Assembly (NCBI RefSeq): GCF_014842075.1 | Contig: NZ_JACYVA010000002.1 | Coordinates: 489,912 to 553,911, forward strand | Reading direction: 5' to 3' | DNA from: Sphingomonas sp. CFBP 13720 | Lineage (GTDB): Bacteria; Pseudomonadota; Alphaproteobacteria; Sphingomonadales; Sphingomonadaceae | DNA length: 64,000 bases | Part shown: piece after piece, positions 1 to 7,966 of the stretch | How the letters are laid out: the number at the start of each line of letters is the position of its first letter | Numbering within the stretch: position 1 is the first letter of the stretch | Program-made: the position numbers and the translations under genes | Notes under the pieces: model-generated | Seen by the model: only the letters and a program-made list of their open reading frames with translations | Databases searched by the model: none | Told to the model about the DNA's origin: nothing

Positions 1-281
1 CCGACACGCTGATGACGCTGGTCGAGCAACGCGACGCACCGGTCCATGTCGGGCACCCGGCGGATCGCGCCGCGCTGGCAGGCCATGGCGTCGTCGCCAT
101 TCCCCTGCCCCATCCCGATACCGGGCGCGTGATCGGGTGCGTGGTGCTGCACAGCGTGCCGTTCGCCGCGCTGAATGCCCATGCGCTGGCCGAAATGGCC
201 GAAGTCGGGCGATGGCTGGCGCCGTTGGCGATCGAACGCGCGCCGGCACCGGCACGCCGTCGGGAGCGGGTGGTCGCATGA
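1..281 (+). CDS. pelD: PelD C-terminal end (partial)
   Basis: This is the last ~92 codons of a gene that enters from the left edge. The visible part (AALAGHGVVAIPLPHP, then GCVVLHSVPF) looks like the end of a GAF domain, which matches PelD, the inner-membrane c-di-GMP receptor that activates synthesis of the Pel polysaccharide. Family assignment rests mainly on context: its stop codon overlaps the pelE start (ATGA) and pelF follows. The c-di-GMP-binding degenerate GGDEF region and the membrane part are not separately visible here or lie outside the window. No start can be given. Confidence 0.7.
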   Translation, partial: DTLMTLVEQRDAPVHVGHPADRAALAGHGVVAIPLPHPDTGRVIGCVVLHSVPFAALNAHALAEMAEVGRWLAPLAIERAPAPARRRERVVA

Positions 282-1099
282 CCCGCGCGATCGCCGTGCT
301 GGCGGCGGCGGACGTGGCGGTGCTGGCGATCGGGCGCGGACCGGTGGCGGTGCTGCACGTCGCGCTCGCCATCGCGGGATACGTGCTGTGGATGCGCGGT
401 ACGCAACGGCGCGACTTCGCCACCGCGATCCTCGGCGTGTTCGGCCCGGTGGCGTTGCTGTTGGTCCCGCAGGTCGTCCGGCGTCTGCCGCACCGGACGC
501 AGGCGGTGGCCGACCTGCCCGAACCCGTCCAGCGGCCGACGCGGGCGCGGCGCGGCGCGACGCTCGCCGCCGCGCGGATGCTCGACGGGCGGGTGATGCA
601 CGCCGCGCCCGACACGCTCGATTCACTGGTCACGGTGATGCGTCACGGCGAGGTCGCGCAGCGCCGGCTCGCGCTCGAAACCGTGGTGCGTTCGTTCCAG
701 CCGGCGCTGTCGCCGCTGGTCGCGCTGGCGCTGACCGATGGCGACCAGACGATCCGCGCTCTGGCCGCCGCCGCGTCGGCGCGCGTCGTACAGAATCTCG
801 CGCTCGCCCGCACCGCGCTGGAAACCAGCGGCGACTATGCGGCGCTGGCGGCGTTGCTGGCCGATCATGCGCGCGCCAACGTGCTGCTGTCGGACACGCA
901 GCGCAGCCACCTGCGCGACGACGCGCTGGCGCTGATGCCCGCCAACACGACCGACCCGGCGCGGATCGAGGCGCTGTGGGCGGCGGGCGACTATGCCGCG
1001 ATCGACGCGCTGGTCAGCACGCTGCCCGATCGCCGGCCCACGCCGGGCCATCCGATGGAAGCGGCGACGGCGTGGTGGCGCGCGGGGCAGGCGGCATGA
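278..1099 (+). CDS. pelE: PelE, membrane/repeat protein of Pel export
   Basis: A 273-residue protein with two N-terminal hydrophobic segments (about residues 1-32 and 42-62), a basic linker, then an alanine-rich all-helical region that reads like HEAT/TPR repeats. PelE is an inner-membrane protein with cytoplasmic TPRs thought to hold the Pel synthase complex (PelD, PelF, PelG) together. The ATG at 278 was chosen over the upstream in-frame codon because it makes a 4-bp ATGA overlap with pelD and begins directly with a membrane segment. It overlaps pelF by 4 bp in the same way, so the three are translationally coupled. Sequence alone is weakly conserved; the identification leans on pelF next door. 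Confidence 0.72.
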   Translation: MTRAIAVLAAADVAVLAIGRGPVAVLHVALAIAGYVLWMRGTQRRDFATAILGVFGPVALLLVPQVVRRLPHRTQAVADLPEPVQRPTRARRGATLAAARMLDGRVMHAAPDTLDSLVTVMRHGEVAQRRLALETVVRSFQPALSPLVALALTDGDQTIRALAAAASARVVQNLALARTALETSGDYAALAALLADHARANVLLSDTQRSHLRDDALALMPANTTDPARIEALWAAGDYAAIDALVSTLPDRRPTPGHPMEAATAWWRAGQAA

Positions 1100-2577
1100 G
1101 CCACGCGGTCGCCGACGGGCCGGACGCCGACATCTGCCTGATCGTCGAGGGCGCGTATCCCTATGTCGTCGGCGGGGTATCGGGGTGGTTGCAGGACCTG
1201 ATCGAAAGCCTGCCCGAAGTCCGCTTCGCCATCGCCGCGATCAAGCCGACCGCCGCCGCGATGCCGTTCCGCCTGACCCCGCCCGCCAATGTGGTCCAGA
1301 TCGTGGAGATCGGGCTGGCCCCGCAGGCGACGATGCCGCGCGGCTGTCCGGCGAAACATGCGCTGGCCATCGCCGATGCCCTGATCGAGTTCGTCGGCAT
1401 TGGCGGGTCGTCGGCGCTGGCGACGCTGATCGACCGGATCGGTGCGGCCGGACGGGTGCTGACGCCGGGCGATATCCTGGGCCATCCTGCCACCTTCGCC
1501 CGGTTGCAGCGTCATTATTGCGATATGCTGCCCAAGGCGTCGTTCCATCATTATTTCTGGGCGATGCGCGTGCTGCTGGGCGGGTTGCTGGCGGTACTGA
1601 CCGCGCCGCTGCCCCGCGCCCGCGCCTATCACACCATCTCGACCGGCTTTGCCGGGTTGCTGGCGGCCCGCGCGGCGCGCGAGACCGGCCGGCCCGCCTT
1701 CATCACCGAACACGGCATCTACCTGCTGGAACGACAGATCGAGGTGATGATGGCCGACTGGATCGGCGATCAGGTCGATACCGGACTGGAGCTGGAACGC
1801 AGCGTGCGCGACCTGCGCGACCTATGGGTGCGCGCCTTCACCAGCTATGCCACCGCCTGTTACGATGCGTGCGATCCGATCGTCGCGCTGTACGGCGAAA
1901 ACAATGCGGTGCAGCGGCGGCTGGGCGCTGCGCCCGACCGGGTGCGCGCCATCCCCAACGGCATCGACGCCCGCCGGTTCGAAGGCATGGCGGACGCGCG
2001 CGATCCCGCGCATCCGCTGGTCGCGCTGCTCGGCCGGGTGGTGCCGATCAAGGATATCAAGACCTTTATCCGCGCGGCCGCCATCGCGCATGCCGAACAG
2101 CCGCATCTGCGCTTCGTCGTGCTCGGACCGGCGGACGAAGATCCCGAATATGCCGACGAATGCACCCGGCTGGTCGCCGACCTGAAACTGGGCGACGTGC
2201 TGACCTTTGCCGGGCGGGTACGGATCGAGGACTGGATGGCGAAGATCGACCTGCTGGTGCTGACGAGCCTGTCGGAGGCGCAGCCGCTGGTGATCCTCGA
2301 AGGCGGCGCGTGCGGCATTCCGGTGGTGGCGCCGGACGTCGGCAGTTGCCGTGAGATGATCGAGGGGCGTGGGCCGCACGATCCGGGGCATGGCGGCATC
2401 GTCACCCCGCTGGTCAACCCGGCAGCGACGGCTGCGGGCATCTGTCGCATCGCCGCCGATCCGGCGACACGGTGGGAAATGGGCGAAGCGATGCGGCGGC
2501 GCGTGCTGCGCGATTACGATCATCCCACGATCATCGGCGCGTATCGCGACCTGTACGCGCAACTGGCGGGACGTTAG
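1096..2577 (+). CDS. pelF: PelF, cytosolic GT4-family glycosyltransferase of Pel synthesis
   Basis: A 493-residue soluble glycosyltransferase, near the usual ~500 for PelF. The N terminus has the hallmark of the family, ADICLIVEGAYPYVVGGVS, and the C-terminal GT-B half shows IPNGIDARRF and the donor-binding E-x7-E-type stretch SEAQPLVILEGGACG near residue 395. PelF polymerises the galactosamine-rich Pel polymer from UDP-sugars and works with the inner-membrane protein PelG. The start at 1096 makes an ATGA overlap with pelE. In the classical order pelG follows; here the next gene is on the opposite strand, so pelG must lie elsewhere or be upstream. Confidence 0.9.
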   Translation: MSHAVADGPDADICLIVEGAYPYVVGGVSGWLQDLIESLPEVRFAIAAIKPTAAAMPFRLTPPANVVQIVEIGLAPQATMPRGCPAKHALAIADALIEFVGIGGSSALATLIDRIGAAGRVLTPGDILGHPATFARLQRHYCDMLPKASFHHYFWAMRVLLGGLLAVLTAPLPRARAYHTISTGFAGLLAARAARETGRPAFITEHGIYLLERQIEVMMADWIGDQVDTGLELERSVRDLRDLWVRAFTSYATACYDACDPIVALYGENNAVQRRLGAAPDRVRAIPNGIDARRFEGMADARDPAHPLVALLGRVVPIKDIKTFIRAAAIAHAEQPHLRFVVLGPADEDPEYADECTRLVADLKLGDVLTFAGRVRIEDWMAKIDLLVLTSLSEAQPLVILEGGACGIPVVAPDVGSCREMIEGRGPHDPGHGGIVTPLVNPAATAAGICRIAADPATRWEMGEAMRRRVLRDYDHPTIIGAYRDLYAQLAGR

Positions 2578-2581
2578 CGTT

Positions 2582-3913
2582 TCAGGGCGCGGACCCGCCC
2601 AACTGGTCTTCCGCCATCGTACGGACATCGACCCGCGCCTTCAGCCGCGCGGCCAGCAATGCGGTGCCGCTGATCTTGCGTTGCGCGAACAGCAGCGCGA
2701 CCGGGGGCACGTGCCATGTCGCGCGGTCGGCCGCCATCGCGGTCGCTTCCTCACGCAATACGCCCACGAACGCGCGGTCGCCGAAGTCGAACGGCCCCGC
2801 CTGCCCCAGTTCGTGCAGGATCACGTCGATCATCCGGTCGACCAGCGCACGGTGACGCTCGACCGCTGCCGGGCCGAGGAACCCGGCCGCAACCGCCGCA
2901 TCGCGCACCGCATCGCGGTCCCCGTCCAACCCGGCCCGCAACAGCGCGCGATAGGCGGCGGCAGTGGCATCGGCGATCGGGCGGGTCGCGCCGAAATCGA
3001 GCAGGACGATCCGCCCGCTGTCGGGCTGATACCGGTAATTGGCGAAATTCGGATCGGTCTGCATCCATCCGAACACGAACAGTTCGTGCAGGACCAGATC
3101 GATCAGCGTCGCCATCACGCCGTCGCGCGTCGATTGCGGCGCGGTCGCCAGCGTCTCGATCGGCACACCCGCGACGAAGTCCATCGCCAGCACCCGGTCG
3201 GTGGTCAGATCGGCGTGCAGCGCCGGGACCACGAAGCGCGGATCGTCCGCCAGCAGCGTGCCGAACCGGGTAAGCTGTTCACCTTCGCGGGCGTAATCCG
3301 CTTCCTCGTGCAGTTGCGCCTTCGCTTCCGCCAGCAGCGGTTTCAGGTCCAGCCCGGCGGGCAGCAGCCCCGACACGCGCAACAGCGTCGCGACGTTGTC
3401 GACATCCGAATCGATGCTTTCGGCGACGCCGGGATATTGCACCTTGATCGCCAGCACGCGCCCATCGGGCAGCGTCGCGCGGTGCACCTGTCCGATCGAT
3501 GCGGCGGCGACCGGGGTGGCGTCGAACCGTGCGAAGCGGGTCCGCCAGTCCTTGCCCCATTCGGCCGCCAGCACGCGCTGCAACTGTTGCGGCGGCATAT
3601 GCTGTGCCCGGTCGCGCAGCCGGGCGAGGATCGCGGTCAGTTCGGGCGGCAGCACGTCGCCCGCATCCATCGATATCATCTGCCCCAGCTTCATCGCCGC
3701 GCCGCGCAGATGCGATAGCTGATCGGCGACGCGCCCGACATTGGCCGGGGTCAGCAACAGGTCGCTAATCCGGGGACGCTGTCCGTCGGCCAGCCGCCTG
3801 ACCCCTTCGGCCATCACCCCGCCCGCGACGCCGCCCGCCATCCGTCCGAACGCGCCCAGCCGCGACAATCGCCCGCGCGGGACCGACCGTCCCCGTCCAT
3901 CGTCGCTGCCCAT
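2582..3913 (-). CDS. ABC1/UbiB (AarF) family atypical kinase
   Basis: A 443-residue member of the ABC1 kinase family. Diagnostic motifs are present in order: KLGQM (KxGQ motif), the alanine-rich AAASIGQVH loop replacing a glycine loop, IKVQYPG with the catalytic lysine, EEADYAREG (ExD), and LLDFGATR (the DFG equivalent). These proteins bind ATP and support ubiquinone biosynthesis or other lipid pathways; the substrate cannot be told from sequence. The reading frame stays open to 4189, but the longer form would overlap the start of the divergent M61 peptidase and adds a proline/arginine-rich tail unlike the family, so the ATG at 3913 is preferred. It converges with pelF, whose stop is 4 bp away. 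Confidence 0.88.
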   Translation of the reverse strand: MGSDDGRGRSVPRGRLSRLGAFGRMAGGVAGGVMAEGVRRLADGQRPRISDLLLTPANVGRVADQLSHLRGAAMKLGQMISMDAGDVLPPELTAILARLRDRAQHMPPQQLQRVLAAEWGKDWRTRFARFDATPVAAASIGQVHRATLPDGRVLAIKVQYPGVAESIDSDVDNVATLLRVSGLLPAGLDLKPLLAEAKAQLHEEADYAREGEQLTRFGTLLADDPRFVVPALHADLTTDRVLAMDFVAGVPIETLATAPQSTRDGVMATLIDLVLHELFVFGWMQTDPNFANYRYQPDSGRIVLLDFGATRPIADATAAAYRALLRAGLDGDRDAVRDAAVAAGFLGPAAVERHRALVDRMIDVILHELGQAGPFDFGDRAFVGVLREEATAMAADRATWHVPPVALLFAQRKISGTALLAARLKARVDVRTMAEDQLGGSAP

Positions 3914-4052
3914 GCCGTCCCTGTCGTCGCCGTCCGGCGGGATGCCGGTCGCGTCCGATGTGGGGCGTGGCCCGGGGCGATCAATGCCGTGCCCGCTATC
4001 CAGCGTGACGCGGGGCCGATAGAAGCGCGGGCGTACCGAAGGGGAAGATCCG

Positions 4053-5909
4053 ATGTTCCGTACCACCGCCTGTTCGATCGCGCTGCTGATCGCGTTGCCC
4101 GCCACAGCCCAGACCGCGCCCGCGCCGCGCCCCGTCGCCAGCGACCCCGGCCCCGCCGCGCCGATCCGATACGAGGTAAGCTTTCCCAACGCGGTGCATC
4201 ACGAAGCGCGGATCACCGCGACATGGTCGAACGTTCCCGTCGGGCCGTTGCGGGTCCAGATGGCGCGGTCGTCGCCGGGGCGCTACGCGATCCACGAATT
4301 CGCCAAGAACGTGTACGACGTTACGGCGCGCGACGGGGCCGGACGGCCGCTGAAGCTGACGCGCACCGATCCTTATGGGTGGAGCGTGGCCGGGCATGAC
4401 GGCACGGTCAGCGTGACCTACACGCTGTACGGCGATCGCGGCGACGGCACCTATGCCCAGATCGACGCGACGCATGCGCATCTGAACATGCCCGCGACGC
4501 TGATGTGGGCCAGCGGCTATGATGCGCAGCCGATCCGCGTCGCGTTCCGCGCAGCCGATCCGGCATGGAAGGTCGCGACACAGTTGCCCGCCACCGCGGC
4601 GCCCGGCGTCTATTGGGCACCGAACCTGCAATATCTGATGGATAGCCCGACCGAACTGAGCGACCATATGTTGCGCCAATGGCAGGAAGGCGGGCAGACC
4701 TATCGCCTCGCGCTGCATCACACCGGCACTGCCGCCGATGCCGACCGGTTCGCGGAAAAGGCGAAGCGCGTGGTCCGCCAACAGATCGCGCTGTTCGGTG
4801 CGCCCGCGCCGTACGACTTCGACAGCTATACCTTCATCGCCGATTACCTGCCGCACATCAGCGGCGATGGCATGGAGCATCGCAACTCGACGATCATTTC
4901 GGATACGCGATCGCTGGCGGCGGCGAACGACGACCAGCTCGACACGCTGAGCCACGAATTCTTCCATAGCTGGAACGTCGAACGCATCCGCCCCGCCTCG
5001 TTGGAACCGTTCGATTTCACCCGCGCCAACCCGACGCAGTCGCTGTGGCTGGCCGAAGGGTTCACCTCCTATTACGGGCCGCTGGCGATCCGCCGCGCGG
5101 GGCTGTCGACGCTCGATACGTTCCTGGGCGAACTGGGCCAGACGCTGAACGCCATCGTCAACAATCCCGCCCGCCTCCCGCAACGGACCGACGCGTCGCC
5201 GCAGGAAATGAGCCTGCGTGCGCCGTTCGTCGATGCCGCGCGATCGATCGATCCGGTCAACCCCAACATCTTCGCGTCCTATTACCCGTACGGCCAGATC
5301 GTCGCGCTCGCGCTCGACCTTCAGTTGCGGCAGCGGTTTCCCGGAAAGTCGCTGGACGATTACATGCGGCTGTTGTGGCGGACGCATGGCGCCCCCGAAA
5401 AGCCGTACACCCCCGCCGATCTGCGTGCGGCGCTGGCGCAGATGACCGGCGACGCAGGATTTGCCGACCGGTTCTTCGACACGTCGATCGACCATAGCGT
5501 GCTGCCCGATTTCGCGCCGCTGCTGGCGCAGGCGGGGCTGACGCTGCGTCTGGCGGCACCGCAGTCGGGGTGGATCGGTGGGCAGATGACGGTCGAAGGC
5601 GGCGCGGTCGTCCTTGCGCAGTCGCCCGCGATGAACACGCCGCTCTATGCCGCCGGTGTCGATCGGGGCGATGCGATCCTGTCGCTCGGCGGGGTGACGA
5701 TCGGCGACATGGCGACATGGCAGGCGGCGGCGGCGAAGCTGACGCCGGGGCAGCAGGTCGCGATCCGCTATCGTCAGCGCGGCATGGAGCGCAACGCGAC
5801 GCTGACGGTCGCGGCCGACCCCACGCTGGAAATCGTCCCCGCCGAGACGACGGGTGCGGCGCCGACGGCAGCGCAGCGGGCGTTCCGAAAGGCCTGGCTG
5901 GGAGCGTAG
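4053..5909 (+). CDS. M61 family glycyl aminopeptidase with PDZ domain
   Basis: A 618-residue exported peptidase. It begins with a signal peptide (MFRTTACSIALLIALPATAQ). The gluzincin zinc site is HEFFH at residues 301-305, with the third ligand in LAEGFTSYY (E335), as in family M61. An N-terminal all-beta domain precedes it and a PDZ domain covers roughly residues 500-590 (AGVDRGDAILSLGGVTIG). M61 enzymes remove N-terminal glycine or alanine from peptides and probably act in the periplasm. It is transcribed divergently from the ABC1 kinase, with 139 bp between the chosen starts. Confidence 0.9.
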   Translation: MFRTTACSIALLIALPATAQTAPAPRPVASDPGPAAPIRYEVSFPNAVHHEARITATWSNVPVGPLRVQMARSSPGRYAIHEFAKNVYDVTARDGAGRPLKLTRTDPYGWSVAGHDGTVSVTYTLYGDRGDGTYAQIDATHAHLNMPATLMWASGYDAQPIRVAFRAADPAWKVATQLPATAAPGVYWAPNLQYLMDSPTELSDHMLRQWQEGGQTYRLALHHTGTAADADRFAEKAKRVVRQQIALFGAPAPYDFDSYTFIADYLPHISGDGMEHRNSTIISDTRSLAAANDDQLDTLSHEFFHSWNVERIRPASLEPFDFTRANPTQSLWLAEGFTSYYGPLAIRRAGLSTLDTFLGELGQTLNAIVNNPARLPQRTDASPQEMSLRAPFVDAARSIDPVNPNIFASYYPYGQIVALALDLQLRQRFPGKSLDDYMRLLWRTHGAPEKPYTPADLRAALAQMTGDAGFADRFFDTSIDHSVLPDFAPLLAQAGLTLRLAAPQSGWIGGQMTVEGGAVVLAQSPAMNTPLYAAGVDRGDAILSLGGVTIGDMATWQAAAAKLTPGQQVAIRYRQRGMERNATLTVAADPTLEIVPAETTGAAPTAAQRAFRKAWLGA

Positions 5910-5923
5910 CCTCTCAGCCGGGC

Positions 5924-5990
5924 GGCGGCTGGCGGCTGGCGGCTGGCGGCTGGCGGCTGGCGGCTGGCGGCTGGCGGCTGGCGGCTGGCG
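5924..5990. repeat. Heptanucleotide tandem repeat (GGCGGCT)
   Basis: Nine perfect head-to-tail copies of the 7-mer GGCGGCT run from 5924 to 5986, followed by a partial GGCG. The array starts 15 bp after the stop of the M61 gene, so it is outside the gene, though translation would remain open in some frames. A perfect short-unit array of this kind is prone to slipped-strand change in copy number. Confidence 0.95.
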
Positions 5991-6240
5991 TAAATCCGGG
6001 CGTGACCGACTGTTCCGAATATTATCCCAATTGCCGGTTAGGTAGCGAAAGTCCGCCACGGCTGCACCGACACGGATCGAGCGGTTTTGTTGCTCCGTAG
6101 GATTCCATCGTCGTCACCGGTTACGACCCTGTGCGCACACGATTAGCGCGCGCGGGCCGAGGCCGGATCGGCGTTCATGCTCATGCGCTGCCGGCCCGCC
6201 GGGCGAGATGCAAAACCTCCGGCCCCCGCACCCCGAAACG
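5991..6240. other. Intergenic stretch, no gene seen
   Basis: Between the heptamer array and the rpoZ terminator no reading frame with family-like content was found on either strand, and no tRNA or recognisable RNA. Both flanking genes converge here, so it probably holds only the 3' ends of their transcripts. Confidence 0.6.
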
Positions 6241-6265
6241 AAAAAGGGCGGCCCCAGGACCGCCC
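6241..6265 (-). terminator. Rho-independent terminator of rpoZ
   Basis: Read on the minus strand, a stem GGGCGG / CCGCCC with an 8-nt loop is followed directly by five T residues. It lies 25 bp past the rpoZ stop codon and is a textbook intrinsic terminator. Confidence 0.88.
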
Positions 6266-6290
6266 CTCGTCGCGTCAGGACCCGACAGCC

Positions 6291-6635
6291 TCAGCCGTCA
6301 TAGTCCCCGCCGACATTCTGGTTGCGCGGCGGCGCGGCGGCGGTGAGGCGCAGCGCCTCTGCCGACGCGGCCAGCGAGCCGAGTTCGTCGGGCGCTTCCT
6401 CGTCGTCGATCTGCACTTTCTGCATCGAACCGATGACCGATTCCTGCAGATGGGCCGGGGTGACAGTTTGCTCCGCGATCTCGCGCAACGCCACGACCGG
6501 ATTCTTGTCGCGGTCGCGATCGATGGTGAGTTCGGCACCGCCCGAAATCTGGCGGGCGCGCTGTGCGGCCATCAACACCAGGTCGAACCGGTTGGGGATC
6601 TTGTCGACGCAATCCTCGACGGTGACGCGCGCCAT
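6291..6635 (-). CDS. rpoZ: RNA polymerase omega subunit
   Basis: A 114-residue protein beginning [20 protein letters not shown], the conserved N terminus of RpoZ, with [14 protein letters not shown] following. Omega helps assemble the beta' subunit into RNA polymerase and forms part of a (p)ppGpp site. The acidic C-terminal half ([16 protein letters not shown]) is the variable tail seen in alphaproteobacteria. It is monocistronic as far as can be seen, with its own terminator downstream and a divergent promoter region toward the phospholipase D gene. Confidence 0.95.
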   Translation of the reverse strand: MARVTVEDCVDKIPNRFDLVLMAAQRARQISGGAELTIDRDRDKNPVVALREIAEQTVTPAHLQESVIGSMQKVQIDDEEAPDELGSLAASAEALRLTAAAPPRNQNVGGDYDG

Positions 6636-6762
6636 GAAACGCCTTCCTTACTTGATCGGAGGGTATCGGAAAGCGCGACGCCTAGTCCGCCCGTCGCGCA
6701 AAGTCAATGAAACTTGCCCCGGCCCCGTACCGTTGCGTAGTAGGGTAATCCACGGAGGACGG

Positions 6763-7911
6763 ATGACGACCGACACGCTGCCCGTATTCACCGTCGCGGG
6801 CAACCGGTTGACGCTGCTGACCGAAGGCCCCGACCGGCTCGACGTGCTGCTCGCGCTGGTTTCGGGCGCGCGGCGATCGTTGCGGCTGCTGTTCTACATC
6901 TGGTCCGAAGACCGCGCGGGCACGCTGGTGCGCGATGCGCTGGTCGCGGCGGCGAAGCGCGGCGTGCGCGTGTCGCTGATCGTCGACGGACTGGGCGCGG
7001 AAGCGGCGGCCAGCCGGGGATTTTTCGGGCCGCTGCGCGAGGCGGGCGGCGACGTGTGCGTGTTCCTGCCGCGGATCGGCCGACGCTATCTGTTGCGTAA
7101 TCACCAGAAACTGGCGCTGGCGGACGAAGCGCGGGTGATGGTCGGCGGCTTCAATATCGAGGATTCCTATTTCGGCACCGAAGCCGATCAGGCGTGGCGC
7201 GACATCGGTCTGCTGGTCGATGGTCCGGCCGCCGGGCGGCTTGCCGGATATTTCGATGCGCTCAAGGCATGGATCGCGCTGCCCAAGGCGCCGCTGCGCA
7301 AATTGTCGCGGCTGATCGCGCAATGGAGCGAGCATAGCGGCCCGATCCGGTGGCTGATGGGCGGACCATCGCGCCGTCTGTCGCCATGGGCGCGGACGGT
7401 GAAGCACGAGATCGGCCACGGACGCCAGATCGACATGATCGCCGCCTATTTCGCGCCGGGACCGTTGATGACACGTCGGCTGGACCGCGCGGCGGAGCGG
7501 ACGCGACTGCGCATCGTCGTGCCGGAAAAGACCGACCACGCCATCGCCCTGCTGGCCGCGCGCTTCACCTATCGCCACCTGCTGCGCCACGGGCTGGAAC
7601 TGTACGAATATCGCCCGACCAAGCTGCATAGCAAATTGTTCGTCGCCGACGACGCGGTCCATATCGGTTCGGCCAATTTCGATATCCGGTCGATGTTCCT
7701 GAACATGGAACTGATGTTGCGGGTGGAGGACGCCGCGTTCGCCGCGCATCTGCGCGCGTATATGGATGGAGAGATCGCACGGTCGCGGCGCATCACGCGC
7801 GAATTGAACCGCGAACGATCGGGATGGTGGACGCGCATGAAACAGGCCGGTGCCTATTTCATCATGGCGATCCTCGACCCGCAGGTGACGGTACGCCTGA
7901 ATCGCGAATGA
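6763..7911 (+). CDS. Phospholipase D / cardiolipin synthase family protein
   Basis: A 382-residue protein with two HKD motifs: HQKLALAD from H114 and HSKLFVAD from H289, each followed by the usual G-[GS]-x-N segment (GGFN and GSANFD). This arrangement is that of ClsB/C-like cardiolipin synthases, which join phosphatidyl groups at the membrane. No N-terminal transmembrane segments are present, unlike ClsA, so it is a soluble or peripheral type. The ATG at 6763 follows the purine-rich CGGAGGACGG; the longer frame upstream runs antisense through rpoZ and was discarded. Confidence 0.88.
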   Translation: MTTDTLPVFTVAGNRLTLLTEGPDRLDVLLALVSGARRSLRLLFYIWSEDRAGTLVRDALVAAAKRGVRVSLIVDGLGAEAAASRGFFGPLREAGGDVCVFLPRIGRRYLLRNHQKLALADEARVMVGGFNIEDSYFGTEADQAWRDIGLLVDGPAAGRLAGYFDALKAWIALPKAPLRKLSRLIAQWSEHSGPIRWLMGGPSRRLSPWARTVKHEIGHGRQIDMIAAYFAPGPLMTRRLDRAAERTRLRIVVPEKTDHAIALLAARFTYRHLLRHGLELYEYRPTKLHSKLFVADDAVHIGSANFDIRSMFLNMELMLRVEDAAFAAHLRAYMDGEIARSRRITRELNRERSGWWTRMKQAGAYFIMAILDPQVTVRLNRE

Positions 7912-7966
7912 TCCGGTTGCCGGTACGGCGCGATGATATACAAAACCGCCCCGACGGGGGTGACGA

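Noticed and set aside
2369..3718. 449-residue plus-strand open frame
   Set aside because: Runs antisense through the ABC1 kinase, whose motifs are all intact on the other strand.
5924..5990. CRISPR-like array
   Set aside because: The unit is 7 nt without spacers; no other repeat-spacer structure or cas gene occurs in the window.
3996..6059. 687-residue minus-strand open frame
   Set aside because: It lies antisense to the M61 peptidase, has arginine-rich shadow composition, and its first residues merely translate the heptamer repeat.
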